A program made the position numbers and the translations under genes. Of a stretch of DNA of 64,000 nt, positions 9,434 through 17,630 are shown in pieces. The notes beneath the pieces are model-generated. The model was not told where the DNA came from. It saw only the letters and a program-made list of their open reading frames with translations, and did not search any database. Numbering within the stretch: the first letter of the stretch is position 1; each line of letters begins with the position of its first letter. The DNA comes from Nocardia camponoti (GTDB lineage Bacteria > Actinomycetota > Actinomycetes > Mycobacteriales > Mycobacteriaceae): contig NZ_BMMW01000001.1 in assembly GCF_014646135.1 (NCBI RefSeq), positions 1,691,570 through 1,755,569 of the forward strand. Direction: 5' to 3'.

Positions 9434-10335
9434 TGCGACTGAGTTTCCTCTTCAACGAGGTTGCCGATGGTTTGCGCCGCAACCTCACGATGACCATCGC
9501 GATGATCCTCACCACGGCTGTTTCGCTGATGATGCTCGGCGGCGGTTTGCTTTCGGTACGGATGGCTGACAAAACCGAGAACTTCTTCATCGGCCGTCTT
9601 GAAGTGCGGTTCTACCTGGACGACACGGTTTCCGACAGCGATCCCGACTGCGCGGCTGACCCATGCAAGGCGCTGCTCGCCGACCTGAAAACCACGTCCG
9701 GCGTTGAGTCGGTGCAGTTCATTAATCGTGCTGACGCGCTGGAAGAGGCGAAGGAACTGTTCGCCGATCAGCCCGAGATGGTCCAGTACATTTCCGACTC
9801 GCCGCTGCCCGCGTCGTTGCGCGTGAAGATGACCAATGCTGATCAGTACCAACACATTTACGACAGTTTCTCGGCGCGTCCAGGCGTGCGAATTGTCGCC
9901 AATGACAAGGAATTCGTCGACAGACTCACGAGTCTGTTTGACGGTTTGCGCAATGCCGCGTTCGGTTTGGCGCTCGTGATGGCGCTTGCCGCGATGTTGC
10001 TCGTGCTGAATATGGTGCAGATCGCGGCATTCACGCGTCGTACGGAAGTCGGCATCATGCGCCTGGTCGGCGCGACGCGCTGGTACACGCAATTGCCGTT
10101 CTTGCTTGAGGCGGTCGCCGCGGCGTTCGTCGGTTCGGTGCTTGCGATTTTGGGCCTCGTGATCGCGCGTCCGTTGGTGATCGACCGCGCGCTTGGCCCA
10201 CTGTTCGACAGCAACGTGTTCCCGCGCATCACTGGCGACGACATCGCCGTTGTGGCGTTGACGATCGCCCCGATCGGCATCGTCTTCGCGGGCCTGACCG
10301 CCTACCTCACGCTGCGCTATTACGTGCGTGAATGA
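9433..10335 (+). CDS. ftsX: Cell division protein FtsX, permease-like subunit
   Basis: The 300-aa FtsX has one N-terminal transmembrane helix (about residues 20-45), a large extracytoplasmic domain (about 50-165) that would contact a hydrolase partner, and three C-terminal transmembrane helices with the MacB/FtsX motif around RRTEVGIMRLVGAT. A Cys pair in the external loop (DPDCAADPC) may form a disulfide. It overlaps ftsE by one base and is followed by a terminator, so in this genome the operon ends here and does not continue into smpB. Confidence 0.96.
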   Translation: MRLSFLFNEVADGLRRNLTMTIAMILTTAVSLMMLGGGLLSVRMADKTENFFIGRLEVRFYLDDTVSDSDPDCAADPCKALLADLKTTSGVESVQFINRADALEEAKELFADQPEMVQYISDSPLPASLRVKMTNADQYQHIYDSFSARPGVRIVANDKEFVDRLTSLFDGLRNAAFGLALVMALAAMLLVLNMVQIAAFTRRTEVGIMRLVGATRWYTQLPFLLEAVAAAFVGSVLAILGLVIARPLVIDRALGPLFDSNVFPRITGDDIAVVALTIAPIGIVFAGLTAYLTLRYYVRE

Positions 10336-10350
10336 TCTTGTTTCCGAGGC

Positions 10351-10384
10351 AATCCCGTCGCTCCGCGCGGCGGGATTTCTTTTT
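10351..10384 (+). terminator. Rho-independent terminator of the prfB-ftsX unit
   Basis: An 11-bp stem (AATCCCGTCGC with GCGGCGGGATT, one G-U pair) is followed by TTTCTTTTT, 15 nt after the ftsX stop. Confidence 0.85.
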
Positions 10385-10393
10385 GGCACGCCC

Positions 10394-10433
10394 ATCTTAC
10401 TCAGGAGTAAGATAGTCTTACTGAAGAGTCAGA
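10394..10433 (+). promoter_or_regulatory. Tandem palindromic operators upstream of fadE24
   Basis: A 20-bp palindrome at 10394-10413 has 9-bp arms (ATCTTACTC and GAGTAAGAT) around AG. A second, weaker copy, TCTTACTGAAGAGTCAGA at 10416-10433, follows at a 21-bp offset, about two helical turns, so both lie on the same DNA face. The pair sits 40 bp before fadE24. A TetR-family fatty-acid repressor is the obvious candidate, but none is encoded next to it and the TetR at 13.2 kb has different sites. Confidence 0.65.
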
Positions 10434-10473
10434 TCGACGGGGTCGAAGGGACCCCGCCAGCCGAGGAAATCAG

Positions 10474-11871
10474 GTGATGATGAGCACTCGAGACAGCGCG
10501 ACGAAGCGACGTCCGAACGACACGTCCGCAGTCGGCCTCAGCCAGCCCAAACGGGACTGGATGGGTACCGCGATGCGCGCTTTGACGACCCTCACCGGGT
10601 CGGAGCTCGCCGAGAAGTACAACCTGCGTAAGCCCATCGAGCGCGTCACCTACGAGGGCACCAAGACCGGGTTCCGCACCCTGGGCGCGGCCACCCGCAC
10701 CTTCGCCAAGGTCACCGGCGGCGACAAGCCCAAGCGCCTTGTCGACAACGAGGCGAAGACCAAGGACTACTTCGACCTCACGCCCACCGACGAGCAGCAG
10801 ATGATCGTCGAAACGGTGCGCGACTTCGCCGCGGAAATCCTGCGCCCCGCCGCCTACGATGCCGACAACGCCGCCGCCGCCCCGCGCGACCTGCTCGATC
10901 GCGCCGCCGAACTCGGCATCACCCTCATCAACGTGCCCGAGGAACTCGAAGGCGCTGCCGCCGAGCGTGGCGCGGTCACCAATTCGCTTGTCGCCGAAGC
11001 CCTTTCCTACGGCGACATGGGTCTCGCGCTGCCGATCCTCGCGCCGAGCGGTGTGGCTGTCGCGCTGTCGCAGTGGGGCACCGACGCCCAGCAGCAGACC
11101 TACCTGCCCGCGTTCACCGGGGAGAACGTTCCGCAGGCGAGCGTCGTCATCAACGAGCCGCGCGCGCTTTTCGACCCGTTCGCGCTGCAAACCAAGGCGA
11201 CCCGTTCGCCGAGCGGTTTCCAGCTCAACGGCGTCAAGAGCCTTGTCCCCGCCGCCGCCGACGCCGAGCTGTTCATCGTCGCCGCCGAGCTTGAGGGCCG
11301 TCCCGCTTTCTTCATCGTCGAATCCGACAGCACCGGCCTGAGCGTCGAAGCCGACCCCAGCATGGGTCTGCGCGCCGCTGGCCTTGGCCGCCTGATCCTC
11401 GACAACGTCTCAGTCACCGCTGACGCGCTGCTTGGCGACGAAGACGCCGCCACCCGCGCCGCCGAATACGGCGACGCCGTGCAGCTCGCCCGCCTCGGCT
11501 GGTCGTCGCTCGCGATCGGCACCGGCCAGGCCGTGCTCGACTACGTGATTCCGTACGTGAACGAGCGCGAAGCGTTCGGCGAGCCGATTTCGCACCGGCA
11601 GGCGGTCGCGTTCATGGTCGCCAACATGGGCATCGAACTCGATGGTCTTCGCCTCGTCACGCTGCGTGGCGCTTCGCGCGCTGAGCAGGGCCTTTCCTTC
11701 GCCCGCGAAGCGGCGCTCGCCCGCAAGCTCGCCACCGACAAGGGCATGCAGATCGGCCTCGACGGCGTTCAGCTGCTCGGCGGCCACGGCTTCACCAAGG
11801 AACACCCGGTCGAGCGCTGGTACCGCGACCTTCGTGCCATCGGTGTTGCCGAAGGCATCGTGCTGGTCTAG
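10474..11871 (+). CDS. fadE24: Acyl-CoA dehydrogenase FadE24
   Basis: A 465-aa FAD-dependent acyl-CoA dehydrogenase-family protein of beta-oxidation. It closely resembles M. tuberculosis FadE24: DYFDLTPTDEQQMIVETV, GVKSLVPAAADAELFIV, EAFGEPISHRQAVAFM and GVQLLGGHGFTKEHPVERWY, with a basic N-terminal extension of about 100 residues before the dehydrogenase domain. GTG ATG ATG at 10474-10482 offers three in-frame starts; GAGGA at 10463-10467 best suits the first two. It is followed after 30 nt by fadE23, the same order as in mycobacteria, where the pair is isoniazid-inducible. It is controlled by the two operators upstream (inferred). Confidence 0.93.
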   Translation: MMMSTRDSATKRRPNDTSAVGLSQPKRDWMGTAMRALTTLTGSELAEKYNLRKPIERVTYEGTKTGFRTLGAATRTFAKVTGGDKPKRLVDNEAKTKDYFDLTPTDEQQMIVETVRDFAAEILRPAAYDADNAAAAPRDLLDRAAELGITLINVPEELEGAAAERGAVTNSLVAEALSYGDMGLALPILAPSGVAVALSQWGTDAQQQTYLPAFTGENVPQASVVINEPRALFDPFALQTKATRSPSGFQLNGVKSLVPAAADAELFIVAAELEGRPAFFIVESDSTGLSVEADPSMGLRAAGLGRLILDNVSVTADALLGDEDAATRAAEYGDAVQLARLGWSSLAIGTGQAVLDYVIPYVNEREAFGEPISHRQAVAFMVANMGIELDGLRLVTLRGASRAEQGLSFAREAALARKLATDKGMQIGLDGVQLLGGHGFTKEHPVERWYRDLRAIGVAEGIVLV

Positions 11872-11901
11872 TCGGCGCTTACTTCCTAGGAGAAACCTCT
11901 C

Positions 11902-13113
11902 ATGATCAATCTTGAACTCCCCAAGAAGCTGAAGGCAAGCGCCAACCAGGCCCACCAGGTGGCCGCGCAGATCTTCCGCCCCATTTCCCGCAAGTACGAC
12001 CTCGCCGAGCACGAGTACCCGGTTGAGCTCGACACGATGTCGGCCATGATCGAGGGCCTCGCCGACTCGGGCACCCAGCAGATCGGTGGCGCGTCCGGCG
12101 GTCGCGGCGACAGCCAGGTCGACCTGATCGCCAACGCCAACGGCGGCAACATGTCGTCGCTGATGAACACGCTCGAAACCGCGTGGGGCGACGTCGGTTT
12201 GCTGCTCACCATCCCGTATCAGGGCCTGGGCAACGCCGCGATCGCCGCGGTTGCGACCGACGAGCAGCTCGCGCGCTTCGGCAAGGTGTGGGCGTCAATG
12301 GCGATCACCGAGCCGTCGTTCGGTTCCGACTCGGCCGCTGTCACCACCACCGCCGTCCTCGATGGCGACGAGTGGGTGCTCAACGGCGAGAAGATCTTCG
12401 TCACTGCGGGCGAGCGTTCGACCCACATCGTGGTGTGGGCGTCGGTCGACAAGACCAAGGGCCGCGCGGCGATCAAGTCGTTCGTCGTGCCGCGTGACGC
12501 ACCGGGTCTTTCGGTCGCGCGTCTTGAGCACAAGCTTGGCGTCAAGGCGTCCGACACCGCTGTGCTGCTGTTGCAGGACTGCCGCATCCCCGCCGACAAC
12601 ATTCTCGGTTCACCAGAAGTGAACGTGGAGAAGGGTTTTGCGGGGGTCATGCAGACCTTCGACAACACCCGTCCGCTTGTCGCCGCGATGGCCGTTGGTG
12701 TCGCACGTGCCGCGCTTGAGGAATTGCGCACCATCCTCACCGAGGCTGGCGTCGAGATTTCCTACGACACGCCCGCGATGAACCAGTCGGCCGCTGCCGC
12801 TGAATTCCTGCGGATGGAAGCCGATTACGAAGCGGCGTACCTGCTTTCGCTGCGCGCGGCGTGGATGGCCGACAACCGCAAGCCGAACTCGCTTGAGGCG
12901 TCGATGTCGAAGGCAAAGGCTGGGCGCACCGGCACCGACATCACGTTGAAGGCCGTCGAGCTGGCGAGCACCATCGGCTACTCGCAGCGCACGTTGCTGG
13001 AGAAGTGGGCGCGCGACAGCAAGATTCTCGACATCTTCGAGGGCACGCAGCAGATTCAGCAGCTGATCGTGGCTCGTCGCCTGCTTGGGAAGTCGAGCGC
13101 GGAACTGAAGTAA
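11902..13113 (+). CDS. fadE23: Acyl-CoA dehydrogenase FadE23
   Basis: A 403-aa acyl-CoA dehydrogenase partner of FadE24. It has the FAD-binding stretch WASMAITEPSFGSDSAAV, the domain-2 motif NGEKIFVTAG and the C-terminal ILDIFEGTQQIQQLIVARRLLG; it matches M. tuberculosis FadE23 along its length. AGGAGA (11887-11892) precedes the ATG. Such adjacent pairs often form heteromeric dehydrogenases in actinobacterial sterol and lipid catabolism, so an alpha/beta heterotetramer with FadE24 is possible; that is inference. The substrate is not known from sequence. Confidence 0.93.
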   Translation: MINLELPKKLKASANQAHQVAAQIFRPISRKYDLAEHEYPVELDTMSAMIEGLADSGTQQIGGASGGRGDSQVDLIANANGGNMSSLMNTLETAWGDVGLLLTIPYQGLGNAAIAAVATDEQLARFGKVWASMAITEPSFGSDSAAVTTTAVLDGDEWVLNGEKIFVTAGERSTHIVVWASVDKTKGRAAIKSFVVPRDAPGLSVARLEHKLGVKASDTAVLLLQDCRIPADNILGSPEVNVEKGFAGVMQTFDNTRPLVAAMAVGVARAALEELRTILTEAGVEISYDTPAMNQSAAAAEFLRMEADYEAAYLLSLRAAWMADNRKPNSLEASMSKAKAGRTGTDITLKAVELASTIGYSQRTLLEKWARDSKILDIFEGTQQIQQLIVARRLLGKSSAELK

Positions 13114-13128
13114 GTTCGCTTGGTCGTG

Positions 13129-13158
13129 AAGCCGGTGTGGGTTGTCCCGCACCGGCTT
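13129..13158. terminator. Bidirectional terminator hairpin between fadE23 and tetR
   Basis: A 13-bp stem (AAGCCGGTGTGGG with CCCGCACCGGCTT, one G-U pair) has a TTGT loop and T-rich flanks. It lies between two convergent genes. Confidence 0.75.
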
Positions 13159-13161
13159 TCG

Positions 13162-13731
13162 TCATTTTCCGGCAAGGAGTCGGTCGACTAGGCCGTCGAG
13201 GTACTCCGGCGTGAGCGGGACGATGCCGAAGAGCACGCGGATGTACATCGGGGCGAGGATGTGGTCGAGCACTTCCAATGCTTCGGGGACCTGCTCGCCA
13301 CGGGCGGCGGCGCGATCGAGCATCGCCTGCATTTGTCGCGTGCGGTCGTCGCCGAGGGCACCGAAGGGTCCTCGGCCCTCGTCGCTCGACAGCGCAACTG
13401 CGAGCCGGACCAACGCCAAGCCGTCCGGACCGGTGATCTCGCGCGCCACGTTCGCGGCGTAAGTGCGCAGGTCACCGTCGATGCTGCCGGTGTCAGGCAT
13501 GGGTGACTGGGCGTTGAGTCGGGCCAGTGTCACGTCGGCGAGCAGGGCTTCCATGTTGCCCCAGCGCCGGTAGATGCTGCTGTCGGCGACGCCCGCGTGC
13601 GTTGCGACGTCGCCAATCGTGAAGTTGCCGTACCCGCGTTCGTTGATCAGCGCAGTGACGGCCTCGTGCACCTGCGCGGCAACCCGCGCGCTGCGTCCGC
13701 CGGGTCGCGTTGCTCGCTGCTGCTCCTTCAT
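13162..13731 (-). CDS. TetR-family transcriptional regulator
   Basis: A 189-aa repressor with an N-terminal HTH (FTIGDVATHAGVADSSIYRRWGNMEALLADV, about residues 37-68) and a TetR C-terminal ligand domain. ATG 13731 is chosen because AAGGTGG lies at the right distance and the longer frame only adds sequence that is antisense to the MFS gene. It is divergent from the MFS exporter, and the shared 99-bp intergenic region holds two matching 23-bp operators. The expected role is autorepression and repression of the exporter until a drug or metabolite binds. Confidence 0.9.
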   Translation of the reverse strand: MKEQQRATRPGGRSARVAAQVHEAVTALINERGYGNFTIGDVATHAGVADSSIYRRWGNMEALLADVTLARLNAQSPMPDTGSIDGDLRTYAANVAREITGPDGLALVRLAVALSSDEGRGPFGALGDDRTRQMQAMLDRAAARGEQVPEALEVLDHILAPMYIRVLFGIVPLTPEYLDGLVDRLLAGK

Positions 13732-13742
13732 GTCGTCCACCT

Positions 13743-13814
13743 TAACGCAGTTACCCCTTGCGTTAAGACGACTGTTGCGCTTACAGTCTCCTAACGCAGT
13801 CCCTGACTGCGTTA
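13743..13814. promoter_or_regulatory. Two TetR operators in the divergent tetR-MFS promoter region
   Basis: Both sites share one architecture: TAACGCAGT, a 5-bp gap, then the inverted half-site. O2 (13792-13814) is perfect, with 10-bp arms TAACGCAGTC and GACTGCGTTA around CCT. O1 (13743-13765) has one full half-site and a second with two changes (CTTGCGTTA). O1 lies just before tetR and O2 ends 6 bp before the MFS ribosome site, so each could control one promoter. Confidence 0.8.
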
Positions 13815-13830
13815 ACGACTGGAGGTGTCC

Positions 13831-15240
13831 ATGCCTGGAACTAAACGAGCCGTACTGCTGACGGCGACTTGCCTCGGCCAATTCATGGTTTTGCTCGACA
13901 ACACGATCGTCGGGGCCGCGCTCCCCGACATGCAGCAACGGCTGCACACCGACCTCACCGGCCTGCAATGGATCGTCGACGCGTACGTGTTGCTCGTCGC
14001 GATGCTGTTGCTTTCCGGCGGGATTTTCGCCGACCGATTCGGGCGCAAGCGGGTGTTTTTGATCGGCGTCGCTGTTTTCACGGCCGCGTCGGTGGTGTGC
14101 AGTCTCGCGCCTTCGCTCGGTTGGTTGATCGCGGGTCGCGTGCTGCAAGGAATCGGGGCTGCTGCGTTAAGCCCGGCGTCGCTCGCACTACTGGCCGCCG
14201 CGTATCCCGTTCCCGCCGAACGCATTAAGGCGATTGGGCTGTGGGCCGGGCTCAGCGGGATCGGACTCGCCGCAGGCCCGGTGGCGGGCGGCGTGTTGAC
14301 CGACGCGTTTGGGTGGCCCGCGATCTTCCTCGTGAACCTGCCAATTGGACTCGTGCTCTTGGCAATTGGGTTGCGGGGGCTCGACGAGACGCGCAATCCC
14401 CATGCACCCGCCATCGATATTCCGGGCACCGCGCTGTCGATCGTCGGTGTTGGCGCGCTGACGTACGGGCTGATCGAAGGCGGCGCGCGCGGGTGGACGT
14501 CGCCGGTGATCCTGAGCAGCTTCACCATTGGTGTCGTGCTGCTTGCCGCGTTCGTCGCGGTTGAGGCGCGGCGCGACGCCCCGATGCTGCCGCTACGACT
14601 GTTCCAACAGCGACTGTTCACCGTGTCGAATACGGCGATGATCGTTGTCGGGTTCGCGTTGATGGGGTCGTCGTTCTTCTTCTCGCAGTTCTTCGTTGCC
14701 GTGCAAGGCAGTTCGATCATGCGTGCCGGGTTGCAGACGCTGCCGCTTTCGCTAGCGATGGTCGTCGTGAGCCCTTACGCGGGAAAGCTGGCCGCGCGGT
14801 ACGGCTTTCGCATCGTGGTCACGGTTGGGTTGACGCTCGCCGGACTTGGGTTGCTCGCGCTTGGCATGGTCCACGCCGACACGGGGTACGAAAACGTGTG
14901 GTGGCGGCTGGGTTTGGCTGGTGTCGGGTTCGCGTTGACGATGTCGCCGCTCACCGGTGCCGCGATTCAGGGGGTGAGTCCGCAGGAAGGTGGTCTCGCG
15001 TCGGGGATCAGCAGCACTACTCGTCAGATCGGCGCGGTGCTTGGCGTCGCCGCGTTGGGGGCGATCGTGCGGGTTCGCGAATCCGACGGTGCCTCGTTTG
15101 AAAGCGGACTCAACAGCGCGTTCCTCGTTGCTGGCGTCATCACCTTGATCACCGCCGTGTTCACGGGGCTGTGGTTGTCGAATTCGGCTCCGCGTGCTGT
15201 CACCGTGACGAACGCTTCGCTCGCCCCCGCATCGAATTAA
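13831..15240 (+). CDS. MFS drug exporter, DHA2 (14-TM, EmrB/QacA) type
   Basis: A 469-aa major facilitator with about fourteen transmembrane segments. It shows the DHA2 N-terminal motif (FMVLLDNTIVGAALPDMQ), motif A (GGIFADRFGRKRVF) and motif C (GLSGIGLAAGPVAGGVLTDAFGW, cut here for length). Proton-coupled efflux of hydrophobic compounds is likely. ATG 13831 has GGAGG five bases upstream; the in-frame GTG at 13825 overlaps that site and is rejected. It is divergent from tetR and probably repressed by it. The broken acyltransferase gene begins 24 nt after its stop. Confidence 0.9.
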   Translation: MPGTKRAVLLTATCLGQFMVLLDNTIVGAALPDMQQRLHTDLTGLQWIVDAYVLLVAMLLLSGGIFADRFGRKRVFLIGVAVFTAASVVCSLAPSLGWLIAGRVLQGIGAAALSPASLALLAAAYPVPAERIKAIGLWAGLSGIGLAAGPVAGGVLTDAFGWPAIFLVNLPIGLVLLAIGLRGLDETRNPHAPAIDIPGTALSIVGVGALTYGLIEGGARGWTSPVILSSFTIGVVLLAAFVAVEARRDAPMLPLRLFQQRLFTVSNTAMIVVGFALMGSSFFFSQFFVAVQGSSIMRAGLQTLPLSLAMVVVSPYAGKLAARYGFRIVVTVGLTLAGLGLLALGMVHADTGYENVWWRLGLAGVGFALTMSPLTGAAIQGVSPQEGGLASGISSTTRQIGAVLGVAALGAIVRVRESDGASFESGLNSAFLVAGVITLITAVFTGLWLSNSAPRAVTVTNASLAPASN

Positions 15241-15264
15241 TCTCTCCCCCAAAGGAATTCACTT

Positions 15265-15602
15265 TTGTCACCAGATCCAACCACCATTCACCCGCTACCC
15301 GCCCATGAGCGCGTCGTGTTTCTGCGGCCGCTTGTCACGTCGCCGAATATCGACGGCGCGAATCATCGCCGCGGGCTCGGTTGTCACCGCCGATGTGCCG
15401 CCGTACACGATCGTCGGCGGCAACCCGGCGCGCCCGATCCGCCAGCGATTTTCCGATGCCGAAGTCGAGCTGCTGCTGCGCGCTGCTTGGTGGGATTGGC
15501 CCGTTGACCAGGTCACCGAGCACGCCCGCACCATCATGGCTGGCACCCCAGCCGACATCGCCCTCATCGCCGACCAACTATCAGTTTCCGGAAAGGGCCC
15601 CA
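15265..15602 (+). pseudogene. Broken hexapeptide acyltransferase (CatB/Vat type), internal deletion plus frameshift
   Basis: A TTG at 15265, eight bases after AAAGGA, opens a frame whose first ~30 residues look like the start of xenobiotic acetyltransferases (HPLPAHERVVFLRPLVTSPNI). The frame then jumps almost at once to the C-terminal signature IIAAGSVVTADVPPYTIVGG and NPARPIRQRF, found in the next frame from about 15365. The central left-handed helix, which carries the catalytic histidine, is missing (roughly 100 residues), and one extra base near 15361-15364 shifts the frame. The gene is therefore dead. It sits between the MFS exporter and yciI and may once have been a resistance partner of the exporter. 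Confidence 0.75.
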
Positions 15603-15950
15603 ATGAAATTCGCCCTCGTGATCTTCGAAACCCCCGAATCCTGTCGCCAAATCCAGGCCGACCGAGCCGCTTACCGCGCGCAATACGAGTCATGGATCGG
15701 CGGCCTAGCCGCAGCGGGAAAGTTGGTTGGCGGCGACGCATTAGAAACCGACCACACGGCTCCGGCAACCGTCCGCACGTACCCCGATGGCTCAACCACC
15801 GTGACCGACACCCCGGCCCACCCGTCCGACGAAACATTGGGCGGTTGGTTCATCGTTGATGTGGCCGACCGAGCGGAAGCAATAGCTTTGGCCCAAACCC
15901 TCCCTACCCCCGAAACGGTAGAAGTACGCCCGGTACTCGAATCCGCTTGA
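15603..15950 (+). CDS. YciI (YCII-related) domain protein
   Basis: A 115-aa protein of the YCII-related dimeric alpha/beta-barrel family (KFALVIFETPES, later GGWFIVDVADRAEAIALAQ and VEVRPV). Function is generally unknown; some members accompany ECF sigma factors, but none is seen here. ATG 15603 is supported by GGAAAGGG just upstream, a site inside the tail of the acyltransferase pseudogene. The gene is intact although its upstream neighbour is broken. Confidence 0.8.
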   Translation: MKFALVIFETPESCRQIQADRAAYRAQYESWIGGLAAAGKLVGGDALETDHTAPATVRTYPDGSTTVTDTPAHPSDETLGGWFIVDVADRAEAIALAQTLPTPETVEVRPVLESA

Positions 15951-15981
15951 TTCGCAACCAGGTTGGATCGGAATCGGACCC

Positions 15982-16623
15982 CTAATTCGCCGACTGGCGC
16001 CCGGCGCATTCGGGGGCTTCGGGGTTTTGCTCGCAGTAGTGCTGCAGCTGAACCTCGCCCGACGTGGGTCCTTCGCCGCACCGGGTGCCGCAGCGACCGG
16101 CACCCGGGACCTGTGAGCCGTCCGGGTACGTGCACTGCGCCGTGCCCGGCACGCATTCGTAAGGACGGCCGTAGGGGTCGGGGTTCTGATTGGTGGGCTC
16201 TCCCGGGAATGGGACACCGCACCGAGGATCGTTCGGCACCGTGTGGTCGCCGTAAACGCCCGTCTTCGCATCGCAACGCAAAAATTCCGAGCTCGGCTGC
16301 GAGCAATTCGGATCGTTCGGGATCAAAGTCTGATTCGAATACTGCCCCGTGCCGCCCGCACAGGAGAGCAACGTCGGCTGACCGCCAGGTTGACTTGGCG
16401 CGACGGTAGTCGGCGGCACGGTCGACGCACCCGCAGGCTCGGACGTCGTCGGTTCGGGCGTCGACGTGACGCTCGACGACGCGATAGCCGACGCCGACGC
16501 AGTCGACGATGACGGCGATGGCGGCGGCGTTCGTTCCCCGCTGTCGTTTCCGCATCCTGCCAACAGCAGGATCCCGAAAAACGCGAGCAGAGGGAGCAAT
16601 CGACCGCGTGCCGCCATCACCAT
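15982..16623 (-). CDS. Putative Cys-rich lipoprotein with Ser/Thr/Pro linker
   Basis: The 213-aa product has a signal sequence ending in the lipobox LLAGC (about residue 22), a long Ser/Thr/Pro/Ala-rich linker of about 60 residues typical of wall-spanning stalks, and a Cys-rich C-terminal half. In that half the phrase NDPNC/NDPRC recurs (IPNDPNCSQP, VPNDPRCGVP), suggesting a small disulfide-bonded repeat. I recognise no family. ATG 16623 has AGGAAGG five bases upstream. It is the last gene of an apparent four-gene unit (LLM oxidoreductase, FMN reductase, DUF5996, lipoprotein). Confidence 0.7.
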   Translation of the reverse strand: MVMAARGRLLPLLAFFGILLLAGCGNDSGERTPPPSPSSSTASASAIASSSVTSTPEPTTSEPAGASTVPPTTVAPSQPGGQPTLLSCAGGTGQYSNQTLIPNDPNCSQPSSEFLRCDAKTGVYGDHTVPNDPRCGVPFPGEPTNQNPDPYGRPYECVPGTAQCTYPDGSQVPGAGRCGTRCGEGPTSGEVQLQHYCEQNPEAPECAGRQSAN

Positions 16624-16660
16624 CGCCACCTTCCTGGCGCTAGCTAATTCATTTCGCGTG

Positions 16661-17623
16661 CTAGATGCGGGTGCGGTCTGCTGAGGTGATCTGTTTCGAC
16701 AAGCGGCGGGGGTTCAGGTCTAGGAGTTTGGTGTCCCAATCGGCCAGTTTCGCGGCCGAAAGGTACGTCGCCTCCAAGAAGTCCAACACCGTGCGGTCCG
16801 GGTCGGGGGACGTGGCTACCTTCTCGTACGGGAGGACGAATTCGCCCAAATCCTTGTCCCAGTGGCCCGCGCCCGCCGCCTGGTCGGAGTAACCCTTGGG
16901 TTCCGGGTACGCGTAGGCGTAGAACACGCCCTCGCCGCTGCCGCCCGGCCAAAAGCCGCCGCTCATGCATTCGCGGTCGTATGCCTCGATGTTGACCCAG
17001 TCGGGGCAGTGCGGTGCGCCCTTCGGGTGCAGCGGGGCCGGGCGACCCGAGAAGCGGGTTGTCGCCAAATCCAGTCCGCCCCACCACAATTGCGGGTCGC
17101 TGCTCTTGCCACCAAAGCCCGCGCGCCAGTACTCAAGCACCCGGTTAGCATTGATGAGCTGCTTCCAGAAGATGTTCACCGCGTCGGCGTCGTATGCCTT
17201 ATGCGTGGTGTCTTGGGCGAACGGGATCGGGTTCTCGACCTCGTTCGGCGCGGCCTGAATATCGACGTAGACCTCGATCTGACCGAGCGCATCCTGGACC
17301 GCACCATAGAAATCAGCGATGGAGCGCGGCTTCAACTCAACCTTCTGCAGCCCGCCATCGGAAGTTCGGAACACCAATTCGCTTGCGATGAAGTCGAATT
17401 CCGCGTCGAACGCACGCCCAGCCGAGTGCATGGTGTTGGTGCGTAGCCCGCGCGCGCTCACCTCAAAAGCCACGTTCCACCACTGGTTAACCAACGTGGT
17501 GCTGCCCAGTTGAATCTTGCCGACGATCTGGGTCATCATGTGCAGAGTTTCGCGCGTATCGGTCCATGAATCAACGAGCAACGACGGCCAAACCGCGTCG
17601 TCAGGAGTTAGGCGATCAGACAT
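16661..17623 (-). CDS. DUF5996 family protein
   Basis: A 320-aa protein I assign to DUF5996 from its pattern: N-terminal WPSLLVDSWTDTRETLHMMTQIVGKI, then NQWWNVAFEVSARGLRT, a central EFDFIASELVF, and a C-terminal FYAYAYPEPKGYSD. No catalytic residues are established for this family that I know of. The start is ATG 17623 (product beginning MSDRLTPDD), which lies 7 nt after the FMN reductase stop; the longer frame to 17662 overlaps that gene. The context suggests a link to flavin-dependent oxidation, but this is only proximity. Confidence 0.75.
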   Translation of the reverse strand: MSDRLTPDDAVWPSLLVDSWTDTRETLHMMTQIVGKIQLGSTTLVNQWWNVAFEVSARGLRTNTMHSAGRAFDAEFDFIASELVFRTSDGGLQKVELKPRSIADFYGAVQDALGQIEVYVDIQAAPNEVENPIPFAQDTTHKAYDADAVNIFWKQLINANRVLEYWRAGFGGKSSDPQLWWGGLDLATTRFSGRPAPLHPKGAPHCPDWVNIEAYDRECMSGGFWPGGSGEGVFYAYAYPEPKGYSDQAAGAGHWDKDLGEFVLPYEKVATSPDPDRTVLDFLEATYLSAAKLADWDTKLLDLNPRRLSKQITSADRTRI

Positions 17624-17630
17624 GATGGGC

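Noticed and set aside
8602..10395. A 597-codon frame on the minus strand across ftsE and ftsX
   Set aside because: Both ftsE and ftsX are clear on the plus strand with motifs; the antisense product has biased composition and no motifs.
13732..14148. Longer N-terminus for the TetR protein (328 aa frame)
   Set aside because: The extra part is antisense to the MFS gene and covers the operators; ATG 13731 has a ribosome site and a normal TetR start.
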